Source: Streptomyces griseicoloratus (GTDB lineage Bacteria; Actinomycetota; Actinomycetes; Streptomycetales; Streptomycetaceae). Taken from it: DNA of 64,000 bases. This document shows positions 24,399-32,830 of the stretch, piece by piece (the stretch's first letter is position 1; each line of letters opens with the position of its first letter). The stretch covers positions 62,001 to 126,000 of the forward strand of contig NZ_JACVQF010000215.1 in assembly GCF_014534645.1 (NCBI RefSeq), read 5' to 3'. The notes beneath the pieces were generated by a model that was not told the origin of the DNA, searched no databases, and was given only the letters and a program-made list of their open reading frames with translations. The translations under genes and the position numbers were made by a program.

Positions 24399-24837
24399 AT
24401 ACGCCCCTGGGCGTCGGCGACCGTCCTGCCGGTGACGGAGTCGGAGGCGATCGACGGCGTCCGGTCCGGATGGGGACGGGGTGCAGCGGAGGGCATCGCA
24501 CGGATCACGCGTCGGACAGTAGCCGAATCGGCGCACACGGTGACGATCACGGGAGGCGTTCACCCGTCGGGGTGATCACCCGGTTCCGGGCAACCGGCGG
24601 CCCGGGGTCGTGCGCCGCTGCGGACGACCGCCCGGCGGAGCCGCCGTCAATGCACCCGCTCCCCCACGCCACTCCTTCGTGTCATCGCCGTCCGGTGACC
24701 CCGCGGGCCGGGCCCCCTTGCACCGTCCGGCCGATCACGGTCTCCGGGCGGGCGGCGGGCGGTCGCGGTGTCCGGAACGTCCCTGTCCGACTGTGATAGC
24801 CAAAGGGCCCTCGTCAGCCTGTGGGAGGGAGGCGCGG
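24399..24837. other. Divergent intergenic region, reductase / MMPL
   Basis: About 440 bases between divergently read genes. No supported gene was found. The region contains two GTGA/TCAC palindromes at 24540-24581 and must hold the promoters for the PKS B/reductase transcript and for the MMPL transporter. Confidence 0.5.
24540..24581. promoter_or_regulatory. Paired palindromes, candidate operator
   Basis: GTGACGATCAC (24540-24550) is an inverted repeat with a 3-base centre, and GGGTGATCACCC (24570-24581) is a perfect 12-base palindrome. Both share the GTGA/TCAC half-sites, and their centres are about 30 bases (three helical turns) apart, on the same DNA face. This is the expected look of a dimeric repressor site in a divergent promoter; a TetR- or GntR-type protein would fit, but none is encoded in the window. 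Confidence 0.45.
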
Positions 24838-27000
24838 GTGCGCCACATCGGGACGCTCGTGGTGCGGTACCGGTACGCGGTGATGACCGTGTGGCTGGTG
24901 CTGGCCGTGGCGGGGCTCGCCGTACTGTCCGCCCTGCCCCGGATGCTGCAGCCGCCGGACATCACGGTCGACCGGTCGGCCTCGGCCACCGCCTCCGAGC
25001 TGATCGCCGAGCGGTTCCCGGACATCGGCGGACGGCAGGTGATGCTGGCGTTCACGTCCCGCACGCTGCCGGCCGACGACCCGGCGTACCGGCGTGCCAC
25101 CCGGGCCGTCACCTCCGCGATGGCGGAGCACCCGGGGGTGGGGGCCGCCCTGCCGGTCCCCCGCACCGGGGATCAGCACGCCCGCCACGCGTACGTGATG
25201 CTCGGGGTGCGCGGCGACCCGGACACCGCCCGCCGGGTGCTGCCGGAGCTGGACGAACGGGCCCGGAACGTCGCCCGCGACCGCTCGGACGGGGCGGTGT
25301 CGGTCGCCCTCGTCGGCCTGGACCCGGTCCTGGCGCAGCTGGCCCGCACCACGACCGAGGACGTACGGTCCGCCGAGGTGTACGCCGTGCCCGTGGCGGC
25401 CCTGCTGCTGGCGCTGGGGCTCGGCTCCCTGGGGGCCGCCGCGCTGGTCCTGCTGCTCGCCGGCACGGCGATCGTGCTCGGTCTCGGCATCCTGACGCTG
25501 ACCGGGCTGTCCCACGGCGTGGACACGACCGCGGTGACCGTGGTCGCCACCGTCGGACTCGGCGTGGGCCTGGACTACGCCCTGCTGCTGACACTGCGTC
25601 ACCGTGACCGCCGGGCCGCGGGCCTGCCGCCCGACCGGGCCGCCGAGCAGGCCACCGTCACCGCCGGCGCCACGGTCGTCCTGGCGGGTACGGCCGTCGT
25701 CGCGACCGCCCTCGGCCTGCTGCTGACGGACATCACCTACATGCGGACCCTGGCACTGGCCGCGGTGCTGGCCGCCTCGACCGCGACGCTCGCCGCGCTC
25801 ACCCTGATGCCGGCGCTGCTCACCTCCTGCGACCGGGTCCTGGGATGGGGTCCGATGCCCTGGACGCGGCCGGGACGGCGCCGCCCGAAGACCGGCCCCA
25901 CCGCCTGGGAGCTCTGGACCGGCCACCTGCTGCGGCACCCCGGACGCTACGCCACGGCCGCGGTACTGCTTCTCCTGCTGGCCGCGGCCCCCGTGCTCGG
26001 GCTGCGCACGGCGCTGCACTTCGACCGGTCCGTCCTGGCCGGGACCAGCCTCGGTGACGGTCTGACCAGGATGGAGGACGACCGGATCGCGAGCCTCACG
26101 CTGGTCGCCCTGCCCCACCCGGTGGACGCCGGGCCCGTCGACACCGAGCCCCTGTCCGCCGCGCTGGACGGGGACCCGCGGGTGTCCGTGTCCGCCGCGC
26201 TCGACAACGGCCACGACCTGACGCTGCTGCTGATCGGTGAGAGCCAGGCGCCGGACACCGCCGCCGCGGCCGCTCTCCAGCGGCATCTGCGCGAGGACCT
26301 GGTGCCGCGTCTGCTGCCCGCCGGGCAGCCCGTGCGGATCGCCGGTCCGGCCGCGACCGTCCACGACCTGAGCACCGAGGTCGGCGACCAGGTGTGGCTG
26401 GTGCTGACGGTGATCTGCTGCGGCACCTTCGTGCTGACCTTCCTGGTCTTCCGGTCGGTCGTCGTCCCGCTCAAGGCGATCGCGATGAACCTGCTCTGCG
26501 TGGGCGCCGCCTTCGGCGTGCTCGCCCTGGTCACCCCCGCGCTCGGCTACCCCGCCGTCAATCCCCTGCTTCCGCTGATCGCCCTCACGCTGGTGTTCGG
26601 CCTGTCGATGGACTACGAGGTCTTCCTCGTCCACCGCATCGCCGAGCACTACCGGGCCCACGGCGACAACGCCGCGGCCGTCCTGCACGGACTGCGACGC
26701 ACCGCGCTGCCGATCAGCCTGGCCGCGGGCGTGCTCGTGGTGAGCCTCACCGGCCTGCTCGGCGCCCACCGCCAGGATCTGCGCCAGATCGGCTTCGTGG
26801 TGATGACCGCCGTGGTGCTGGACGCCACCGTCGTCCGCATGGTGCTGGCGCCCGCCCTGATGCGGCTCATGGGCCGCGCCAACTGGTGGCTCCCCGCCTG
26901 GTGCGGCCGCCTGCTGCCGTCCCGGACCGGCGACGCGCGCGTGCCCGCGCAGTCCGGCGCCGCCGACACCGCCCCCTCAGCCGACCGGCCACGGGTGTGA
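24838..27000 (+). CDS. MMPL/RND family transporter
   Basis: This is a 720-residue inner-membrane transporter with two repeated halves, each an N-terminal helix, a periplasmic porter domain and five more helices, giving about twelve in all. The proton-relay Asp-Tyr pairs are present in both halves (GVGLDYALLLTLR and GLSMDYEVFLVHR). Family members export lipids, lipopeptides or polyketides using proton motive force. The GTG at 24838 has an excellent GGGAGGGAGG upstream and starts just before the first helix. It diverges from the PKS B/reductase genes and the family is common beside lipid-like polyketide loci, so export of the product is likely. The secreted-protein gene follows after 51 bases. 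Confidence 0.88.
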   Translation: MRHIGTLVVRYRYAVMTVWLVLAVAGLAVLSALPRMLQPPDITVDRSASATASELIAERFPDIGGRQVMLAFTSRTLPADDPAYRRATRAVTSAMAEHPGVGAALPVPRTGDQHARHAYVMLGVRGDPDTARRVLPELDERARNVARDRSDGAVSVALVGLDPVLAQLARTTTEDVRSAEVYAVPVAALLLALGLGSLGAAALVLLLAGTAIVLGLGILTLTGLSHGVDTTAVTVVATVGLGVGLDYALLLTLRHRDRRAAGLPPDRAAEQATVTAGATVVLAGTAVVATALGLLLTDITYMRTLALAAVLAASTATLAALTLMPALLTSCDRVLGWGPMPWTRPGRRRPKTGPTAWELWTGHLLRHPGRYATAAVLLLLLAAAPVLGLRTALHFDRSVLAGTSLGDGLTRMEDDRIASLTLVALPHPVDAGPVDTEPLSAALDGDPRVSVSAALDNGHDLTLLLIGESQAPDTAAAAALQRHLREDLVPRLLPAGQPVRIAGPAATVHDLSTEVGDQVWLVLTVICCGTFVLTFLVFRSVVVPLKAIAMNLLCVGAAFGVLALVTPALGYPAVNPLLPLIALTLVFGLSMDYEVFLVHRIAEHYRAHGDNAAAVLHGLRRTALPISLAAGVLVVSLTGLLGAHRQDLRQIGFVVMTAVVLDATVVRMVLAPALMRLMGRANWWLPAWCGRLLPSRTGDARVPAQSGAADTAPSADRPRV

Positions 27001-27051
27001 CGCACGCCGTCCCGCCCCGTTCCCGTCCGATGTGATCCGAGGAGTTCCGCC

Positions 27052-27645
27052 ATGTCCCACCCGACCGCACGCCGTCCGGTGCACCGCGTCGTTCCCGCGG
27101 TGGCCGCCCTTCTGCTGGGCACCCTCGTCCTTCCGCAGCAGCGGGACGCCGCTCCCGTGCCCGCGGCGCGGGCCGCCGACGCCGCGCTGCTCGACTGCGC
27201 CATCCGCACGGCGCCCGGCCGCCCGGTCACCATGACGCCGGCCGTCACCGCGGACGCCCGCACGATCGGCGTACGGGCGACCATGCGGCTCACGGACTGC
27301 CGGGCCTCGACGCGCGCCGGACGGCACGTGCGCACGGGTACGGCGCACATCGACGGCAGGGTGCGCGCCGACTGCTCCAGCGTCACCCCGCTCGGCGGCA
27401 AGGCCACCGTCACCTGGCGGGACGCCTCCGGCCACCGCGTCGGCACCTCCACGATCCGGGCGGTGCGCCGCACCCTCCACACGTCCAACGTCAGCGACGG
27501 CCTCCTCAACGGGAAGGTCACGAGCGGGCTGATGTCGGGCGCCAAGGTCAGGGGCAGCATCACGCCCACCAGCCGCATCTCCCGGTGCACGGAATCGGGC
27601 CTGCGCAGCCTGTCGGGCGCGGGCAGGATCGCCCTGTACCGGTGA
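27052..27645 (+). CDS. Secreted protein of unknown function
   Basis: This is a 197-residue protein with a Sec-type signal peptide (basic start, hydrophobic VVPAVAALLLGTLVL, probable cleavage after ARA near residue 41). The mature domain is about 155 residues, basic, beta-rich by composition, with four Cys (LDC, TDC, ADC, SRC) that could form two disulfides. No known family was recognised. GAGGAG precedes the ATG by eight bases. It follows the MMPL gene closely in the same direction and may be co-transcribed, suggesting an extracellular partner of the transporter; this is inference only. Confidence 0.75.
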   Translation: MSHPTARRPVHRVVPAVAALLLGTLVLPQQRDAAPVPAARAADAALLDCAIRTAPGRPVTMTPAVTADARTIGVRATMRLTDCRASTRAGRHVRTGTAHIDGRVRADCSSVTPLGGKATVTWRDASGHRVGTSTIRAVRRTLHTSNVSDGLLNGKVTSGLMSGAKVRGSITPTSRISRCTESGLRSLSGAGRIALYR

Positions 27646-27802
27646 GGCCGCCGGGCCGGCCGGTGCCCGTGGCCGGCACGGGCCGCCCGGGCCATCACCC
27701 GTCGGTGAGGAGTCGACGAGCGAGGGGTCGCCGATCGGGTCGGCGGGCAGCCGGGCGGCGCCCCGGTAGCAGACCCGCGGGCCCTTCGGCCCAACGCAGG
27801 CT

Positions 27803-27830
27803 GCCGGAGGGCGAGTTCTCGCCCTCCGGC
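27803..27830. terminator. Strong stem-loop between convergent genes
   Basis: GCCGGAGGGCGA (27803-27814) and TCGCCCTCCGGC (27819-27830) form a perfect 12-bp stem with a GTTC loop. It lies between the ends of two convergent genes. It lacks a U tract, as is common for actinomycete terminators, and could serve both directions. Confidence 0.75.
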
Positions 27831-27857
27831 GCCGGCCCGAACGGGGAGAGGGGCGGC

Positions 27858-28235
27858 TCAGGACGCGGAGGGCTCGATCTCTCCCGCGAAGACGATGACC
27901 TGGTCGATGAGGCTCCGCCGCAGATGGACGACGTCCGTTCCCGCCAGGCGCGGGCCTCCGCCCGGCGTGGTGAAGACCCACTGGTACCGGGCCCACTCGT
28001 CCGGCATGTCCACCGCCGAGCAGCGCACCATCGTGCCGGCCCCCGCGGGGTGGCGCCGGATGTCGAGCACGAACCGTTCGACCGCCTCGATCCCCTCACT
28101 GCGCCCCAAGGGCCCCCAGAAGACCACGTCCGAGGTCAGGGCCTGGGAGAGCAGCCCGGTCACATAGCCGTCGTCCGAGGCGTTGAACGCAGAGATGAAC
28201 GTATCGATCGCGGACCGCGCGGTCTCTTCATGCAT
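27858..28235 (-). CDS. SnoaL/NTF2-like protein
   Basis: This is a 125-residue protein with the cone-shaped NTF2-like fold: an N-terminal helix (ARSAIDTFISAFNASDDGYV), then strands ending in RLAGTDVVHLRRSLIDQVIV. SnoaL-like members are cyclases, isomerases or ketosteroid-isomerase relatives, and many are uncharacterised single-domain proteins. No catalytic residues can be assigned here. No Shine-Dalgarno is evident; a TATTAC box lies six bases before the ATG, which fits a leaderless transcript. It diverges from the exopolysaccharide operon and is probably unrelated to it. Confidence 0.75.
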   Translation of the reverse strand: MHEETARSAIDTFISAFNASDDGYVTGLLSQALTSDVVFWGPLGRSEGIEAVERFVLDIRRHPAGAGTMVRCSAVDMPDEWARYQWVFTTPGGGPRLAGTDVVHLRRSLIDQVIVFAGEIEPSAS

Positions 28236-28468
28236 GCACCAGTAATACCAGTCCGTTTCGCCGAGCGTGTCCGGCCCGTGAACGACGCACGTCGGTCATG
28301 TTGACGGCGGTGAGCTCGTTGCGTCACCTCACCGATCGAATGACGCGCCCTCACATCTTGACCACAAATTACACACGTCCCCTTCTTCATCCTGGCCTCG
28401 ATGGTCTAGATTGACCGTGCTTCAGCTGATCGGCAACAAGGCGACCGTTAATGATCTTTAGTTCCGGC

Positions 28469-28513
28469 GCTGGGGAATGCCAGCAGTCGCGTCCACGGGA
28501 CCAGACGTGGGCG
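28469..28513 (+). promoter_or_regulatory. Two stem-loops in the operon leader
   Basis: GCTGG/CCAGC (28469-28473 with 28480-28484) closes a 6-base loop. CGTCCAC (28490-28496) pairs with GTGGGCG (28507-28513), with one G-U pair and a 10-base loop. The two lie side by side. They match no riboswitch I know, including cyclic-di-GMP and cyclic-di-AMP types, so a regulatory role is only possible. Confidence 0.3.
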
Positions 28514-28594
28514 TGATCAATTCCTGGGGTCTCGTGCCGCCGGGGTGCGTCGGGTCGTGCAAGTGGCTCTGAATTAGCCGGGGTGTCATGCGCA

Positions 28595-28654
28595 GGGGGG
28601 CGGGGGCCTCCCGAGGGGAACGGCGCGGCGGGGGGCTGGGGGCCTCCCGAGGGG
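28595..28654 (+). repeat. Direct repeat just upstream of first operon gene
   Basis: GGGGGCCTCCCGAGGGG occurs exactly at 28602-28618 and 28638-28654. Each copy is preceded by GGGGGG and one or two spacer bases, so the similarity spans about 24 bases. The copies are 36 bases apart and end about 50 bases before the GTG start. Confidence 0.65.
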
Positions 28655-28706
28655 GAGCAACAGTGTTGGGCGACCACGTCGAACCACTGGGGACCTGGGG
28701 GGTTCT

Positions 28707-30185
28707 GTGCGGCAGGGGGAATTACTCGGCCCTTTTCCGTCGGCGCGCGGGCGTCCGGCGAACGGGGCGATCAGCCAGCCCGCGATCGAATGGGAGCAGC
28801 GGTACCGCCGTACCGTGATCACCAGCGATACCGTGACCACCTCCTTCGTGGTGGCGGCGATCGGCAACTTCTTCGGGGCCAGGGACGCGGCCAACTGGCA
28901 CGAGAAGTGGGGAATTCTCGCATTCGGCACCGAGCTGCTGGTGCTGGGGGCGCTGGCGGTGAGCCGGTCGTGGGCTCCGGCCGTTCTCGGCCAGGGCGCG
29001 GAGGAATTCCGCCGGCTCGGACGCTCACTGTTCATGGCGACCGTCGTACTGGCGCTCGGCGGGATCGCCCTCACCTCGCGCAACATCAAGCTCTGGATCT
29101 TCGTCGCGGTCCCCGCGATCGCGCTCATCACCATGACCGAGCGGTATCTGCTGCGCCTCTGGCTGCACAGACAGCGCAAGGAAGGCCGGTGCCTGAGACC
29201 GGTGCTCGCTGCCGGGAGCCCGGCCACCGTGCGCGACCTGATCGCCCGGACCCGCAGGTTCCCGCACCTCGGCTGGCGGGTGGACGCGGTGTGCACGACG
29301 GACGGTCGCGGGCTCGACGGTGACCAGCTGGACGGAGTGCCGGTCGTCGGCCCCCTCGCGGACGTCGCCGACCACGTCCGCCGCGACGGCTACCGTGTCG
29401 TGGCGGTCACACCGGACTCGCACTGGACACCGCACCGGCTGCAACGGCTGGCCTGGAACCTCGAAGGCAGCGACGCCGAGATGGTCGTCGCCCCCGTGCT
29501 GATGGAGGTGGCCGGCCCGCGGCTGCACGTCGACGCGGTGCTCGGGATCCCGCTGCTGCGGGTCAGCATGCCGGCCTTCACCGGGGGCCGCCGGGCGGTC
29601 AAAGGGATCGTCGACCGGCTGGGCGCGGCGATCCTGCTGATGCTGTTCGCGCCGTTGATGGTGTTCGTCGGGCTGCTCGTGATGGCGGACAGCAGGGGCG
29701 GGGCGTTCTACCGCCAGCGCAGGGTCGGCAAGGACGGCCGTGAGTTCACCATTCTCAAGTTCCGCACCATGGTCGTCGGGGCCGACCGGGCGCGTGCCGA
29801 GCTGGCCGGCCTCAACGAGGGTGCCGGCCCGCTGTTCAAGCTGCGCCGGGATCCGCGGGTGACCCGGGTGGGGGCGGTGCTGCGCCGGTACTCGATCGAC
29901 GAACTCCCCCAGCTCTTCAACGTGCTCACCGGATCGATGTCGCTCGTCGGTCCGCGGCCTCCCCTACCGGAGGAGTCCGCGGCGTACGGCCCGGACATCC
30001 GGCGGCGGCTGCTGGTCAAGCCCGGACTCACCGGCCTGTGGCAGATCAGCGGACGCAGCGACCTGTCCTGGGAGGAGGCGGTCCGGCTGGACCTGCGGTA
30101 CGTGGAGGACTGGTCGCTCGCTCTGGACACAGTGATCTTGTGGAAGACGCTGCGTGCGGTGCTCCGAGGGCAGGGGGCCTACTGA
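28707..30185 (+). CDS. Polyprenyl glycosylphosphotransferase (operon-initiating)
   Basis: This is a 492-residue membrane enzyme that transfers a sugar phosphate from a nucleotide sugar to undecaprenyl phosphate, the first step of repeat-unit assembly. The N-terminal half has about four transmembrane helices (starting with SFVVAAIGNFF) and a nucleotide-binding-like domain around 165-270. A fifth helix (AAILLMLFAPLMVFVGLL) leads into the catalytic PglC/WbaP domain, with KFRTM, RRYSIDELPQLFNVL, SLVGPRPPLPEE and KPGLTGLWQISGR. The start is GTG with GGGGGG upstream. No other start codon lies between codon 6, which is TTA, and the conserved WEQRYRR region, so the TTA is almost surely translated. 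This is the first gene of the 21-gene operon. Confidence 0.92.
   Translation: MRQGELLGPFPSARGRPANGAISQPAIEWEQRYRRTVITSDTVTTSFVVAAIGNFFGARDAANWHEKWGILAFGTELLVLGALAVSRSWAPAVLGQGAEEFRRLGRSLFMATVVLALGGIALTSRNIKLWIFVAVPAIALITMTERYLLRLWLHRQRKEGRCLRPVLAAGSPATVRDLIARTRRFPHLGWRVDAVCTTDGRGLDGDQLDGVPVVGPLADVADHVRRDGYRVVAVTPDSHWTPHRLQRLAWNLEGSDAEMVVAPVLMEVAGPRLHVDAVLGIPLLRVSMPAFTGGRRAVKGIVDRLGAAILLMLFAPLMVFVGLLVMADSRGGAFYRQRRVGKDGREFTILKFRTMVVGADRARAELAGLNEGAGPLFKLRRDPRVTRVGAVLRRYSIDELPQLFNVLTGSMSLVGPRPPLPEESAAYGPDIRRRLLVKPGLTGLWQISGRSDLSWEEAVRLDLRYVEDWSLALDTVILWKTLRAVLRGQGAY
28722..28724 (+). promoter_or_regulatory. TTA codon 6 of the operon's first gene
   Basis: The start reads GTG CGG CAG GGG GAA TTA CTC, so leucine 6 is TTA. 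A TTA this early in the first gene would block translation in cells lacking the bldA tRNA. Confidence 0.75.
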
Positions 30186-30258
30186 TGCGCGGGGATCGTC
30201 GTCCGGCCGGTGCACGGACCGCAGGCCGACAGGGCCTGCCCGGGGGGAGGAACGGGTC

Positions 30259-31575
30259 ATGAAGGTCAGCGTTTTCGGGCTCGGCTACGTGGGCTGTGTG
30301 TCGGCCGCGTGCCTGGCCAGCATGGGTCACGAGGTCATCGGGGTGGACGTGAACCAGGTGAAGGTCGACCTGGTCAACGACGGCAAGGCCCCGCTGGTCG
30401 AGGAACGGATCGGCGAGCTCGTCGCCGACGTCGTGCGGACCGGAGCATTACGCGCCACCTGCGACGTCCGTGAGGCGATCGCGGGCAGCGAGGTCTCACT
30501 GGTCTGCGTGGGCACGCCGTCGGAGCCCAACGGCAGCCTGTGCACCACGTACTTGGAGCGGGTCACCGAGCAGATGGGCGCCGCGCTGGCCGAGCGGGGC
30601 GGGCGGCACACCGTGGTGTTCCGCAGCACCATGCTCCCGGGCACCTGCCTGAACCTGCTGGTGCCGATCCTGGAGAAGTCCGTCGGCGGCACGGCCGGCG
30701 TGGACATCGGGGTCGCGGTCAACCCTGAGTTCCTGCGCGAGGGCACGAGCGTGCGGGACTTCTTCGACCCGCCCAAGACCGTCATCGGCGAACTCGACCC
30801 CGCGAGCGGCGATGCGGTGATGGCCCTGTACGACGGCCTGCCCGGCGAGGTGTTCCGTGTGCCGATCCCGACGGCCGAGGCGATCAAGTACGCGGACAAC
30901 GCGTTCCACGGCCTCAAGATCGGCTTCGCGAACGAGCTGGGCGCGGTGTGCCAGGCGCTCGGGGTGGACTCGCACCAGGTGATGGACGTGTTCCTGGCCG
31001 ACCGCAAGCTGAACATCAGCCCCGCCTACCTGCGTCCCGGCTTCGCCTTCGGCGGCTCCTGCCTGCCCAAGGACCTGCGCAGCCTGGTCCACGCGGCGCA
31101 GCGGGCCGACGTCTCGGTGCCGATCCTCTCCCATGTGCTGGCCTCCAACTCCGACCATCTGCAGCGCGCGGTGGACCTGGTCGAGCGCACCGGCAAGCGC
31201 CGGGCGGGCCTGTTCGGACTGTCCTTCAAGCCCGGCACCGACGACCTCCGCGAGAGCCCGCTCGTCGAGCTGGCGGAGAAGCTCTACGGCAAGGGGTACG
31301 ACCTGAAGATCTACGACGCCAACGTGAGCCTTTCCCGGCTGCTCGGCGCGAACCGCGAGTACATCGAGACCCGGCTGCCGCACCTCGCGCAGCTGCTCGC
31401 GGATTCCGTCGACGAGGTGCTCGAGCACGCCGAGGTGTGCCTGGTCGGGACCAGGGATCCGGCCGTGCTGTCGGCGCTGCCCCATGGCGCCGACCCGGTG
31501 ATCATCGACCTCGTCCGCCTTCCCGACGCCGAGACGCGCCGGGCCGAACCGGGATACCTGGGCCTTGCTTGGTGA
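30259..31575 (+). CDS. GDP-mannose 6-dehydrogenase (AlgD-like)
   Basis: This is a 438-residue NAD-dependent nucleotide-sugar dehydrogenase. It has the Rossmann motif GLGYVG (7-12), NPEFLREGTSVRDFF followed by PPKTVIGE, catalytic Cys268 in GGSCLPKDLRSL, and the C-terminal GLSFKPGTDDLRESPLVELA. The wording of these motifs, the length, the Cys position and the ending GLAW are much closer to alginate-pathway AlgD than to UDP-glucose dehydrogenases, so the product is probably GDP-mannuronic acid. UDP-sugar specificity remains an alternative. The ATG at 30259 has GGGGGAGGA upstream. One TTA codon lies at 30448. Confidence 0.85.
   Translation: MKVSVFGLGYVGCVSAACLASMGHEVIGVDVNQVKVDLVNDGKAPLVEERIGELVADVVRTGALRATCDVREAIAGSEVSLVCVGTPSEPNGSLCTTYLERVTEQMGAALAERGGRHTVVFRSTMLPGTCLNLLVPILEKSVGGTAGVDIGVAVNPEFLREGTSVRDFFDPPKTVIGELDPASGDAVMALYDGLPGEVFRVPIPTAEAIKYADNAFHGLKIGFANELGAVCQALGVDSHQVMDVFLADRKLNISPAYLRPGFAFGGSCLPKDLRSLVHAAQRADVSVPILSHVLASNSDHLQRAVDLVERTGKRRAGLFGLSFKPGTDDLRESPLVELAEKLYGKGYDLKIYDANVSLSRLLGANREYIETRLPHLAQLLADSVDEVLEHAEVCLVGTRDPAVLSALPHGADPVIIDLVRLPDAETRRAEPGYLGLAW
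30448..30450 (+). promoter_or_regulatory. TTA codon in the AlgD-like gene
   Basis: In frame, the leucine of RTGALRAT is TTA (codon 64), a second bldA-dependent codon in the operon. Confidence 0.75.
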
Positions 31576-32830
31576 CACGACCAGCGGCGGCCGGCCGAAC
31601 CGGCGCGCGCTGATCCTGGTGGAGAACCTGTCCGTGCCGTTCGACCGGCGGGTGTGGCAGGAGTGCACGACGCTGCGCGACGCGGGCTGGGAGGTGCACG
31701 TCATCTGTCCCCGCGGGAGCAAGCGGGACGCGGAGCCGGAGGCGGTGATCGACGGGGTGCGGATCCACCGCTACCCGTTGCGCGCGGCCACCGGAGGCCC
31801 GGCCGGCTACCTGCGGGAGTACGGATCGGCGTTGTGGCACACGGTCCGGCTGGCCCGGACGGTGGGCCCGGTCGACGTGGTCCACGCCTGCAACCCGCCC
31901 GACCTGCTGTTCCTGCCGGCCCTGTGGCTGAAGCGGCGGGGCGCGCGGTTCGTGTTCGACCAGCACGACCTGGTGCCCGAGCTGTATCTCTCCCGGTTCG
32001 GCCGCGGCAAGGACCTGCTCTACCGCGGCGTGTGCGCGCTGGAACGGATGACCTACCGGGCCGCGGACGTCGTGCTCGCCACGAACGAGAGCTACCGGGA
32101 CGTCGCGGTGCGCCGTGGCGGCCGGCGGCCGGAGGACGTCTTCGTGGTGCGCAGCGCGCCCGACACCGACCGGTTCCGCCCCGTACCGCCGGAGCCGGAG
32201 CTGAAGCGCGGCAAGCCCCATCTGCTGTGCTACCTCGGCGTCATGGGCCCGCAGGACGGCGTCGACTACGCCTTGCGGGCTCTCGCGAAGCTGCGCGACG
32301 AGCTCGGGCGGACCGACTGGCACGCGGTGTTCGTCGGCGCCGGCGACACCTTCGACGCGATGGTGGAGCTGTCCCGGCGGCTCGGGCTGTCGGAGCAGGT
32401 GCAGTTCACCGGGCGCATTCCGGACGCCGACCTGGTGCGCTACCTGTCCACCGCGGACGTGTGTCTCTCCCCCGACCCGCACAATCCGCTCAACGACGTG
32501 TCGACCATGAACAAGGTCCTGGAGTACATGGTGATGGGCCGGCCGATCGTCTCGTTCGACCTGAAGGAGGCGCGCGTCTCCGCCGGTGACGCCGCCCTCT
32601 ACGCGCCCGCCGACGACGAGGCCCGGTTCGCCGGGCTCATCGCACTGCTGATGGACGATCCGGAGCAGCGGGCCCGGATGGGCAAGATCGGTCAGGAGCG
32701 GATCAACGGGCCGCTGTCCTGGCGGAATTCGCAGACCTCGCTGCTCGCCGCCTACACCGCTGCCTGCCGTGGCCGCGCTCCGGTGTCGGCGGGCGGCCCG
32801 GACGGGGCAGGGACGAGGCCGCGCCGTTGA
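31565..32830 (+). CDS. GT4-family glycosyltransferase
   Basis: This is a 421-residue GT-B retaining glycosyltransferase, acting at the cytoplasmic face of the membrane on the lipid-linked repeat unit. The N-terminal half has ENLSVPFDRRVWQE and a basic patch. The C-terminal half has LLCYLGVMGPQDGVDY, VQFTGRIPD and the donor-binding acidic region around STMNKVLEYMVMGRPIV. The start is TTG, overlapping the previous gene by 11 bases, and no better in-frame start precedes the domain. The acceptor and donor sugars are unknown. Confidence 0.88.
   Translation: MLGDTTSGGRPNRRALILVENLSVPFDRRVWQECTTLRDAGWEVHVICPRGSKRDAEPEAVIDGVRIHRYPLRAATGGPAGYLREYGSALWHTVRLARTVGPVDVVHACNPPDLLFLPALWLKRRGARFVFDQHDLVPELYLSRFGRGKDLLYRGVCALERMTYRAADVVLATNESYRDVAVRRGGRRPEDVFVVRSAPDTDRFRPVPPEPELKRGKPHLLCYLGVMGPQDGVDYALRALAKLRDELGRTDWHAVFVGAGDTFDAMVELSRRLGLSEQVQFTGRIPDADLVRYLSTADVCLSPDPHNPLNDVSTMNKVLEYMVMGRPIVSFDLKEARVSAGDAALYAPADDEARFAGLIALLMDDPEQRARMGKIGQERINGPLSWRNSQTSLLAAYTAACRGRAPVSAGGPDGAGTRPRR

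Larger units (their letters stand above)
28236..28706. other. Upstream region of the exopolysaccharide operon
   Basis: About 470 bases between the SnoaL-like gene and the first operon gene, with an AT-richer core (about 28300-28465) that should contain the promoters, though no convincing -35/-10 pair was found. The GC-rich second half would be a transcribed leader of up to 250 bases holding two hairpins and a tandem G-rich repeat. A small open frame from an ATG at 28588 overlaps the repeat and the gene start but has no family support. Confidence 0.45.

Noticed and set aside
28300-28465. Housekeeping promoter with TTGACC boxes
   Set aside because: TTGACC-like hexamers are present but no TANNNT box lies at 16-19 bases from any of them, so no specific promoter is claimed.
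28469-28513. A known riboswitch (cyclic-di-GMP, cyclic-di-AMP) in the leader
   Set aside because: The hairpins do not show the conserved core sequences of these classes.
28588-28818. A 76-codon upstream open reading frame overlapping the first exopolysaccharide gene
   Set aside because: There is no convincing ribosome site or family resemblance. Its repetitive N-terminal peptide simply follows from the G-rich DNA repeat.
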